Made by a program: the position numbers and the translations under genes
Shown: piece after piece, positions 24,174 to 30,712 of the stretch
Layout: each line of letters begins with the position of its first letter
Numbering within the stretch: position 1 is the stretch's first letter
The notes under the pieces: generated by a model
Told to the model about the DNA's origin: nothing
Seen by the model: the letters and a program-made list of their open reading frames with translations, nothing else
The model's database searches: none
Assembly (NCBI GenBank): GCA_047615875.1
Contig: JBLHGU010000040.1
Coordinates: 1-30,712 of the forward strand
Length of the DNA stretch: 30,712 bases
Reading direction: 5' to 3'
Source: JBLHGU01 sp047615875
GTDB lineage: Bacteria > Pseudomonadota > Gammaproteobacteria > Arenicellales > CAJQKF01

Positions 24174-24740
24174 ATGAGCAAACGATTTAATTCGGCACAG
24201 TTGGTAGGAATGGCCAGCGTAGTCTTTGCCTTGTTACTTCTGTTTGTCTGGATTCCCCTCGATACTGAAACCGGTATTGTTGAAAAGATTCGCAGACGGT
24301 TGGAGATTGGTGACGCTATGGCACCGACTCTAGCAGCGAGTATCCTCCTGGTTGCAGGCTTGTTGCTTTGGCTTGGCCACAAACGAGAAACCAGTACTGG
24401 CACGGTACTGATTTCCAACCTGCGCTTTCTCTCCCAGCTACTGTTAGTTATGTTGATCGTATTCAGCGTAATGCGATGGTCCGGCGAGATTGTTGTGTTA
24501 ATAGCCAATGTTCTTGGCTCGGAAATCGAGTCCTATCGCAGTTTGCGCGATACAGCGCCCTGGAAGTACATCGGCTTTTTCTTAGGCGGCACAGGTTTGA
24601 TAGCTGGGCTGATTTTCATTATTGAAAGAAGACTAAACTTCAAAGCTATCGGTGTAGCCGTTGGTGTCACCCTGTTCTTAATCATAGTTTATGATTTACC
24701 CTTTGACGATTTATTATTGCCGCCCAATGGAGATGTTTAA
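24174..24740 (+). CDS. Tripartite tricarboxylate transporter small membrane subunit (TctB family)
   Basis: A 188-residue inner-membrane protein with four predicted hydrophobic helices, near residues 10-28, 45-65, 78-100 and 125-180 (the last region holds two). The first helix is followed by IPLDTETGIVEK, the periplasmic segment common to TctB proteins. Sequence in this family is poorly conserved, so the call rests on size, topology and position between the binding-protein and large-subunit genes. The stop and the next start overlap as TAATG, so the two subunits are translationally coupled. No strong ribosome binding site precedes this ATG. Confidence 0.85.
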   Translation: MSKRFNSAQLVGMASVVFALLLLFVWIPLDTETGIVEKIRRRLEIGDAMAPTLAASILLVAGLLLWLGHKRETSTGTVLISNLRFLSQLLLVMLIVFSVMRWSGEIVVLIANVLGSEIESYRSLRDTAPWKYIGFFLGGTGLIAGLIFIIERRLNFKAIGVAVGVTLFLIIVYDLPFDDLLLPPNGDV

Positions 24741-26326
24741 TGGGCGTGCTTGATTATATTTGGGCGGGCATGCTGGCTGTTTTTAGCGCGGCGCCAGCAT
24801 TTGAAATATTTGGTTTTGGCATTCCCATCACTGTTGTGATGGTTCTCAGTGGGTTTCTGGTTGGAATCGTTGTGGGTTCTACACCGGGTCTTGCTGGACC
24901 CATGGCTATGGCCATCAGCCTGCCCATTCTTATTTCGGTATTCGGTTATAACCCCGATGCCTTGCTGCCGGTCGTAGGATTTTTGATTGGCATAATGAAG
25001 GGTGCGACGGTAGGTGGCGCAGTACCGGCCATTCTGTTTAATACCCCGGGTACGCCAGATGCTTATCTAACCACCCGCGATGGCTATCCTATGACCCTTA
25101 ATGGAGAAGCGGGTAAAGCTTTGCGGGTAGCACATTTCTCCTCAGCCTCTGGTGATACGTTCTCGGATATGGTGTTATTTATTGGCGCACCATTTTTGGC
25201 AGTCTTTGTTGAAGCCTATCTTGATCTGCCTGAGAAAACCGCACTAATAATTCTGTCCCTTACATTTATCTCCGCAGCGGTTGGTGGCTCTGCGGCCCGA
25301 GGATTAATATCAGCCGCATTAGGCATGTTGATTGCCTACGTCGGCACCGGCGAAGATTTTTACCCAAGATTGACCATGGGCCAGCAAAATTTAGCTTCCG
25401 GCTTTCCTATCGCGACGGCGATATTGGGTGTGCTAATTTTGGGTGAAGTATTCAAATCCATAGAGGATATGATGCGCGATCCTGCAAAGCGACTTGCAAG
25501 TTCTGGGCGTACGTTAGCAGGTGAATCTCGCCTGGGGCTTGCCACTATCAAGGGACTATTTCCTTACATTCGAAATTCTGCTGTGATCGGTACTATGATC
25601 GGTGCTTTGCCTGGCATTGGTTCCACGCTCGCAGCGACCATGGGTTATGCATCTGGACAAAACAAACACAAGCTGCAGAAAAATAAACTCGGCCCAGAGT
25701 TTGGTAAAGGTGCACCAGAAGGTGTGGCCGCAACGGAAGCCGCAAACAGTGCAGTTTCCGGTGCTAACTTAATCCCGGTTTTATCCTTGGGTATTCCAGG
25801 TAATGCTGCCGCGGTGTTTCTTATTCTGGCCACGGATAGTATTGGCGGTTTTAATCCTGGCCCATCTGTTTTCCGTTTTACTGTAGAGGAAGTGAACCCT
25901 GAGTTGGTGATGGTGTTTGGTATTTTTACCACCATGGTTATTGCCAATCTAGCGAACTGGACAATAGGTGGTGTTTTTATGCGCTATATGGGCATTATGT
26001 CCCGCGTGCCGAAACAGTATTTAATCCCCAGTGTGTTACTAGTGACCTTAACTGCCATCTATGTCGAAGAGACCAATCTGGCTGCAGTCTGGTATGCCAT
26101 TGGTTTTGGATTGCTTGGCTATTTTATGCGTCGTTTGAACATATCGGTATTGCCGTTTGTTATCGCTTACATACTCGCCGGTAATCTGGAGGTCAATGCC
26201 CGCCAGGCTTTCTCTGCATCCGGTAATGATCCATGGTTTCTGTTTAAAAGCCCGATCTCTGTAATCTTTATTTTGTTATCTGTATATGTTGTTTTCCACT
26301 ATTCCCGTCGCGAACGGCAGCATTAG
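24740..26326 (+). CDS. Tripartite tricarboxylate transporter large membrane subunit (TctA family)
   Basis: A 528-residue inner-membrane permease with about 10-12 hydrophobic segments. Family signatures are present twice, reflecting the internal duplication: GSTPGLAGPMAMAISLP with GGAVPAILFNTPGTPDA in the first half, and IGALPGIGSTLAA with SLGIPGNAAAVFLI in the second. These paired P-G loops form the transport core. GGAG about eight bases upstream gives a good ribosome binding site inside the end of the previous gene. It works with the periplasmic binding protein and small subunit as an ion-driven importer. The following sulfatase starts 28 bases later. Confidence 0.93.
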   Translation: MGVLDYIWAGMLAVFSAAPAFEIFGFGIPITVVMVLSGFLVGIVVGSTPGLAGPMAMAISLPILISVFGYNPDALLPVVGFLIGIMKGATVGGAVPAILFNTPGTPDAYLTTRDGYPMTLNGEAGKALRVAHFSSASGDTFSDMVLFIGAPFLAVFVEAYLDLPEKTALIILSLTFISAAVGGSAARGLISAALGMLIAYVGTGEDFYPRLTMGQQNLASGFPIATAILGVLILGEVFKSIEDMMRDPAKRLASSGRTLAGESRLGLATIKGLFPYIRNSAVIGTMIGALPGIGSTLAATMGYASGQNKHKLQKNKLGPEFGKGAPEGVAATEAANSAVSGANLIPVLSLGIPGNAAAVFLILATDSIGGFNPGPSVFRFTVEEVNPELVMVFGIFTTMVIANLANWTIGGVFMRYMGIMSRVPKQYLIPSVLLVTLTAIYVEETNLAAVWYAIGFGLLGYFMRRLNISVLPFVIAYILAGNLEVNARQAFSASGNDPWFLFKSPISVIFILLSVYVVFHYSRRERQH

Positions 26327-26353
26327 TTAAACGTTGGTTTCAGTTAAATAACT

Positions 26354-27793
26354 ATGTCTAAAAACTTACTCATTGTGATGTCGGACGAACACCAGTCTCG
26401 TCTGCTAGGTTGCGCCAATCACAACATAATCAGCACGCCCAATCTGGATAAGTTGGCATCCAGAGGAACGAGATTTGCTAATGCGTATACGCCGTCACCG
26501 ATCTGTGTGCCCGCTCGCGCCAGTTTTGCCACTGGTCAATACGCTCATACCAATCGACTGTGGGATAACGCTATGCCTTATACCGGGGATATTCCCGGTT
26601 GGGGTCATGCGCTTCAGACAAAAGGAATACCAGTAGAATCCATTGGTAAGTTGCATTACCGGCAACAGGAAGATGAAGACGGATTTGATGAAAAGCATCT
26701 TGCTATGATGGTGGTCGATGGCATCGGTATGGTGTGGGCATCAGTGCGTCGGGAAAACGAAAGGAGAATAAACACAGGCCCTGATCGAATGCTGGGTAAC
26801 TATATTGGCCCCGGAACCAGCAAATACACCGAATATGATGCTGCTGTTACCGAGCGTGCTATCCAGTGGTTAAAAGCCGTAGCCGACCATCAAATCAACA
26901 AGCCTTGGTGTTTGTATGTCGGCTTGGTTGCCCCACATTTTCCTTTGGTAGTGCCCCAGGAATGGTTTGACATGTATCCAACGGATCGATTTCCGGACGT
27001 GAAGTTACATCCCAAAGATGGCTATACACGACACCCCTGGGTCGAAAAACAAAATGACTTTATGGACAATGAGTCCAAGTTTAAAGATAGCCATGAGCGT
27101 GCGGCAGCCGTATCTGCCTATTATGGATTGGTGTCCTGGATGGACCACAATGTAGGCCTGATCATGTCAGCGTTGGAAGAAGCCGGTTTAGCCGATAGTA
27201 CCGACATAATTTACACCAGTGATCATGGCGATAACATAGGAGCGCGTGGTTTGTGGGGTAAGTCGAACCACTATGAAGAAGCAGTCGCCGTACCCCTGAT
27301 TTTCAGTGGCTCAGATATGCCAGTGGGTGTTTGTGATACGCCAGTGAGTTTGATTGACCTGGCACCGACAATTGTTGACCACTTCGATACTGAATTGGCC
27401 CATAAGGTTCCAGGTGAATCTTTATTTGACGTTATGCGAGAGCCCCATGATTCAGAACGCGTGGTGTTCAGTGAATATCATGCAGCCGGTGCTACCAGTG
27501 GCGCATTTATGCTGCGTAAAGGCAGCTGGAAGTATATTTATTATGTCGGGTTTGAACCGGAATTATTTAATTTGGAGAAAGACCCCGAAGAAATTGAAAA
27601 CCTGTCAGGCGTTGCTTCCTGTTCTGAAAAACAAGCGGAATTGCATCAGGAGTTATTGAACATTTGTGACCCTGAGTTAACCAATCAACAGGCCTTTGCC
27701 GACCAGGATGCCATGATTGCCAGTTTCGGTGGCAGGGAAGTTGCAATGAAACTTGGTGCTCCTGGGGCAACACCTGCGCCAGAGGTAAAATAA
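26354..27793 (+). CDS. Formylglycine-dependent sulfatase (first of tandem pair)
   Basis: A 479-residue alkaline-phosphatase-superfamily sulfatase. The nucleophile motif C51-V-P-A-R55 (PICVPARASFATG) would be oxidised to formylglycine by a maturase not found in this window. Metal-site residues are in VMSDEHQSR near the start and YTSDHGDNIG near residue 290. GKLHYR and WGKSNHYEEAVAVPLI supply the usual basic residues. No signal peptide, so cytoplasmic. It resembles choline-sulfatase-type and other small-molecule sulfatases more than polysaccharide enzymes, but the substrate is unknown; a phosphonate or phosphodiester hydrolase of the same superfamily is an alternative. It follows the large transporter subunit directly. 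Confidence 0.9.
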   Translation: MSKNLLIVMSDEHQSRLLGCANHNIISTPNLDKLASRGTRFANAYTPSPICVPARASFATGQYAHTNRLWDNAMPYTGDIPGWGHALQTKGIPVESIGKLHYRQQEDEDGFDEKHLAMMVVDGIGMVWASVRRENERRINTGPDRMLGNYIGPGTSKYTEYDAAVTERAIQWLKAVADHQINKPWCLYVGLVAPHFPLVVPQEWFDMYPTDRFPDVKLHPKDGYTRHPWVEKQNDFMDNESKFKDSHERAAAVSAYYGLVSWMDHNVGLIMSALEEAGLADSTDIIYTSDHGDNIGARGLWGKSNHYEEAVAVPLIFSGSDMPVGVCDTPVSLIDLAPTIVDHFDTELAHKVPGESLFDVMREPHDSERVVFSEYHAAGATSGAFMLRKGSWKYIYYVGFEPELFNLEKDPEEIENLSGVASCSEKQAELHQELLNICDPELTNQQAFADQDAMIASFGGREVAMKLGAPGATPAPEVK

Positions 27794-27864
27794 ATCATTG
27801 CGACTTTCTATTTTTATCCTAAATCTAACTTACACAGACTTTTGCAAAGGTTTTCTGTTTACCT

Positions 27865-29418
27865 ATGAAACGACCCAACATATTACTGATTACCTCTGAT
27901 CAACACCGCCCCGATTGTTTTGGATTTGCCGGGCGCAATATCAAGACTCCGCATCTGGATCAACTTGCGACACAGGGCACCCGATTTGATTGTGCTATTA
28001 CGCCCAATGTTGTTTGCCAACCCGCAAGAGCCTCCATACTTACGGGTATGCTGCCATTGACCCATGGCGTGTACGACAATCAAATCAGTCTGGACCCGGC
28101 GGTAGCGCAACGTGGCTGGGCCGGAAACTTGTCGAAGGCGGGCTATGTCAGTAAATTTATTGGCAAGGCTCACTTTGGTAACGATGCCCGTTCAACCCCC
28201 TGGGGTGCGCCGGAAATGCGTTCGGAGTCGGAGAATATTCCAGATGACTGGAACGGCCCTTATATGGGGTTCAATGATATTGAAATGATGATTCTAGGGC
28301 ACTGGCATCCCTTGCTGCCTTGTGAAAAACCTCCTCGCGGATTACATTTCGAACGCTGGTTCTGGTCGCATAAAGATGCCTGGGAATTGTGGCAACAAGA
28401 TTCGCGTACCGATCGATCTAGTAGCTATGGAGTTGATGCCGCACAGACCTGGAATTCAGCATTGCCTGCAGAATGGCATTCAACCACCTGGGTAACGGAT
28501 AGAACGATCAATTTTCTTGAAGAACAAAAGAACGCTGATCAACCGTTCTGTCTGTGGACATCCTATCCCGACCCACATCACCCCTTTGACTGCCCTGAGC
28601 CCTGGGCATCACTACACAAGAGTGATGAAGTAGACATCAGTCGGACCCATCAACGTGATCTTGATAAACGCCCGTGGTGGCACCGCGCCTCTTTGGAGCA
28701 ACAACCAACGGGCACGCAAATTAATCGTACGCTACGCACAGAGTATTCACGTATCGAACCCCAGACCGATCAGCAACTGGCGGCTATGACCGCCAACTAT
28801 TACAACATGATTGCCTTTGTTGATGATGGTGTAGGAAAGATTATGCAGAGCCTGAACGATTGTGGGCTTGCTGAAGATACCATTGTAATTTTTACCGCTG
28901 ATCATGGTGAGTTTCTTGGTGATCATGGTTTATATCTGAAAGGACCAATGCATTACGACAGCCTGCTTAGAGTCGGCATGATTATGCGTGGGCCAGGCAT
29001 CAAGGAGAATCAGATTGTCTCCAGTCCGGTAAGCACCATGGACCTATCCGCAACTTTCCACGACTGGGCTGATGTAAAACAGGATGATGAAGCCCAGGCC
29101 GTAAGTCTGGATCCAGTTTTGCAAAACGATGAGGCCGTTAGGCACCATGTTTATAATGAGTGGAACGTGTCACCGAAACGCATTGGTGTTGAGTTAAAAC
29201 TTAGAACCATTCGTACGGAAAATGCTCGACTGACGGTGGAGCTTAATTCCGAAGAAGGTGAGCTGTATAACTTGTCCGATGACCCTGACGAGATGTTTAA
29301 TCTGTGGAATGATAACTCTGCCCGGGGTCTTAAGCAGGAGCTAATGGACTGTGTTCATTTTCGTCCTGGTTCGGTTGCGCTAGAGGTTGTGGTTCACAGT
29401 GATGAGCGTGAGAATTGA
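27865..29418 (+). CDS. Formylglycine-dependent sulfatase (second of tandem pair)
   Basis: A 517-residue paralogue of the preceding gene. The nucleophile lies at the same residue number, C51-Q-P-A-R55 (VVCQPARASILTG), with metal ligands in ITSDQHRPD and IFTADHGEFLGDHG. It also has KGPMHYDSLLRVGMI and the late YNLSDDPDEMFNLW motif that closes the C-terminal subdomain of many sulfatases. It is about 40 residues longer than the first, mostly an insertion of Trp- and His-rich sequence in the middle (about residues 145-210 and 240-290). No signal peptide. The pair may act in sequence on a doubly sulfated compound or on two related ones. The operon appears to end here. Confidence 0.9.
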   Translation: MKRPNILLITSDQHRPDCFGFAGRNIKTPHLDQLATQGTRFDCAITPNVVCQPARASILTGMLPLTHGVYDNQISLDPAVAQRGWAGNLSKAGYVSKFIGKAHFGNDARSTPWGAPEMRSESENIPDDWNGPYMGFNDIEMMILGHWHPLLPCEKPPRGLHFERWFWSHKDAWELWQQDSRTDRSSSYGVDAAQTWNSALPAEWHSTTWVTDRTINFLEEQKNADQPFCLWTSYPDPHHPFDCPEPWASLHKSDEVDISRTHQRDLDKRPWWHRASLEQQPTGTQINRTLRTEYSRIEPQTDQQLAAMTANYYNMIAFVDDGVGKIMQSLNDCGLAEDTIVIFTADHGEFLGDHGLYLKGPMHYDSLLRVGMIMRGPGIKENQIVSSPVSTMDLSATFHDWADVKQDDEAQAVSLDPVLQNDEAVRHHVYNEWNVSPKRIGVELKLRTIRTENARLTVELNSEEGELYNLSDDPDEMFNLWNDNSARGLKQELMDCVHFRPGSVALEVVVHSDEREN

Positions 29419-29712
29419 TTCACTTGACTATGTGGTTTTATTTTAAAGGCCGGAATCTTACCTGACATGTTTTCGAAAAAGGTCTTGATTAGATTGGACA
29501 ACTATTTAGAGTGATAGGCCACCCATTAGCGACTGTCGAATATGCTTCAATCTGTCTCAGTTTTGCCCTGAAGACACAGTCGCGGGCAAGGCGTATCACC
29601 AAAGCCAGCCAGCACCGAACACCTGTTATTTACTAGCGACCATGTTTTTGAATTGCTATTTCCTCTATGATAAAGTGTCAAAATCTTACAATAACAATCG
29701 AGTCGATGAATC

Positions 29713-30072
29713 TTGGAAACTTCACTTTACGAAAGACTAGGTGGAACAGAAGGAATTACTAAAATTGCCAGTGACCTTGTGGATATACATTTAGCAAATC
29801 CACGCATTGCGCCTCGATACGCAGGCAGTGATGTGGCCGCCGTTAAGAATGGCGCTGCCACATTCTTTATCTCAGGAACAGGTGGGCCGGATGTCTATAA
29901 AGGTAAAAACATGCTCGCGACTCACAAGGGCATGAATATAGACGGAGATGAATTTATCGCCGTACTTGACGATGCGCTTGAAGCATTAGAAAAAAATAAT
30001 ATTGGTCAGCGTGAAAAAGAAGAAGTTTTATTTGTCCTTTACAGCATGAAATCTGAAATAGTTCTTGTTTGA
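29713..30072 (+). CDS. Group 1 truncated haemoglobin
   Basis: A 119-residue 2-on-2 globin. The opening SLYERLGGTEGITKIA, the Tyr-Lys-Gly stretch VYKGKNML and the proximal haem ligand H71 in LATHKGMNI match group 1 proteins. An in-frame TGA at 29707-29709 rules out a longer frame, so TTG at 29713 is the start. Possible roles are oxygen or nitric oxide handling. Haem would come from the pathway ending in HemH, about 12 kb away but not linked. About 294 bases before it hold nothing I can call. Confidence 0.9.
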   Translation: METSLYERLGGTEGITKIASDLVDIHLANPRIAPRYAGSDVAAVKNGAATFFISGTGGPDVYKGKNMLATHKGMNIDGDEFIAVLDDALEALEKNNIGQREKEEVLFVLYSMKSEIVLV

Positions 30073-30264
30073 TTTTCTATATTAGTCCCAGTGCGGTAGC
30101 ATCCGATCGTCGTGTAAATACGTTTTTGAAGCAATTAGAGTCAGTCTGCTTCGATCCTACGAATGACAACAGTAGGTAAGGTTCGACTGGATCCGCTTGT
30201 CAACGAATGGGTCCTGTTTGCTCTTTAGAGACATCACAAGACAAGTGCAGTAGTAGGAAGAATG

Positions 30265-30712
30265 CTATTTGTAGGGCGAGCGCTGAGGTCGGACAATCAT
30301 TTCCGTCACGCAAGCATTTTTGGGCAAAGTCAATGCCATAGCGACCATGTCTGCAATATCGGAGGCCTGAATCATCTTGTCAGGGTCGAGTTTCTCAGTA
30401 TTCGTCAAAGAAGAATACACAAAACCGGGATGAAGCAAATGCACACAAACACCTTCTTCGCGGACTTCTTCGAATAGTGCCTTGGTAAAACCTTCCAAGC
30501 CGTGTCGAGCAGCACAATGTGCAGCCATCTTTGCCATACCGATTTTTGCATACATCCCACATATATAAAGATAGGCTCCTTGATTTTGTTTTATCGTAGG
30601 TAATGTGAGCGCGGTCAACCGCATAGGAGCATGAAGAGACGTTGCAAACGTCCGTTCCCATTCATCCAGCGCTTCGGGGCCACTTGAAACAGACCGACCA
30701 CCTCCGGCTGAC
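30265..30712 (-). CDS. SDR-fold protein lacking the catalytic tetrad (5' end outside window)
   Basis: The frame is open from the right edge to the stop at 30265, giving 148 residues of a short-chain dehydrogenase/reductase that starts outside the window. The family layout is clear: SAGGGRS (normally NAG), LDEWERTFATSLHAPMRLT, a central strand, then GMAKMAAHCAARHGLEGFT and HLLHPGFVYSSL. At the tetrad positions, Asn is Ser (TSLHAP), Ser is Gly or Cys (YICGMYA), Tyr is His and Lys is Arg (AHCAARHG). It is thus probably without redox activity. The open frame argues against simple decay. The cofactor motif is outside the window. Confidence 0.75.
   Translation of the reverse strand, partial: SAGGGRSVSSGPEALDEWERTFATSLHAPMRLTALTLPTIKQNQGAYLYICGMYAKIGMAKMAAHCAARHGLEGFTKALFEEVREEGVCVHLLHPGFVYSSLTNTEKLDPDKMIQASDIADMVAMALTLPKNACVTEMIVRPQRSPYK

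Noticed and set aside
26354..29418. Naming the sulfatases as choline sulfatase (BetC)
   Set aside because: The active-site region is similar, but no betaine or choline genes are nearby and the transporter is TTT type; substrate left open.
30395..30661. Frameshifted SDR suggested by a second minus-strand ORF
   Set aside because: The main SDR frame is open without interruption to the window edge; the second ORF is a shadow.
1..30712. Mobile elements, integrase or transposase genes, tRNA/rRNA genes and CRISPR arrays
   Set aside because: None found on reading; no regularly spaced repeats, no terminal inverted repeats flanking a transposase, and no cloverleaf-like sequence was recognised.

Overview
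This window looks like a chromosomal stretch of a free-living, probably marine or aquatic gammaproteobacterium. The basis is moderate GC, bacterial gene density, and a gene set of hemH, pyk, xthA, pirin, Lrp, MarR, c-di-GMP signalling genes and a class II CRP-type promoter. No phage, transposase, tRNA, rRNA or CRISPR is visible. Genus-level placement is not possible by eye. Several genes appear to use TTG starts (7585, 15975, 29713).

Layout. (1) 1-1022: the tail of an unidentified CDS, then a 3-hydroxybutyryl-CoA dehydrogenase. (2) 1023-1862: a gene-poor gap holding a perfect CRP-type palindrome, a -10 hexamer exactly where a class II CRP promoter needs it, and an 86-nt predicted transcript with three hairpins ending in a strong terminator. 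This is a candidate CRP-activated small RNA. A 32-codon basic ORF lies opposite. (3) 1863-4509: an acetolactate-synthase-like ThDP enzyme, a GFA zinc protein and an Lrp/AsnC regulator. (4) 4510-6670: a low-density region with short or interrupted ORFs, a possible 57-aa hydrophilic protein, and a NupC-type nucleoside transporter with two lesions (loss of the substrate-binding hairpin region and an in-frame TAA). (5) 6706-8463: a PhyH-type dioxygenase and a YeeZ-like NAD(P)-binding protein. (6) 8498-13563 (minus): a three-gene operon joined by 11-nt overlaps: response regulator, hybrid histidine kinase with two receiver domains, and a REC-PAS-GGDEF-EAL protein. (7) 13791-15817 (minus): MscS channel, DUF3617 protein and exonuclease III, tightly packed. 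(8) 15975-19053 (plus): ferrochelatase, a CbiX/SirB-type chelatase, a dienelactone hydrolase and a short 2OG-Fe(II) oxygenase, mostly with 3-nt gaps. (9) 19074-21278 (minus): pyruvate kinase then a divergent ComB-like protein. (10) 21430-22449: pirin.

(11) 22540-29418 reads as one functional module. A MarR regulator is divergent from a three-gene tripartite tricarboxylate transporter (binding protein, small and large membrane subunits), followed by two tandem formylglycine-type sulfatases that lack signal peptides. A palindrome overlapping a consensus -35 lies in the divergent gap. The inferred job is uptake of a small sulfated organic anion and its desulfation in the cytoplasm under MarR control. 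The substrate is unknown. (12) 29713-30712: a truncated haemoglobin and, running off the right edge, an SDR-fold protein in which all four catalytic tetrad positions appear substituted.

The most promising undescribed elements are the small RNA at 1397-1482, the transporter-sulfatase module, and the apparently catalytically dead SDR.
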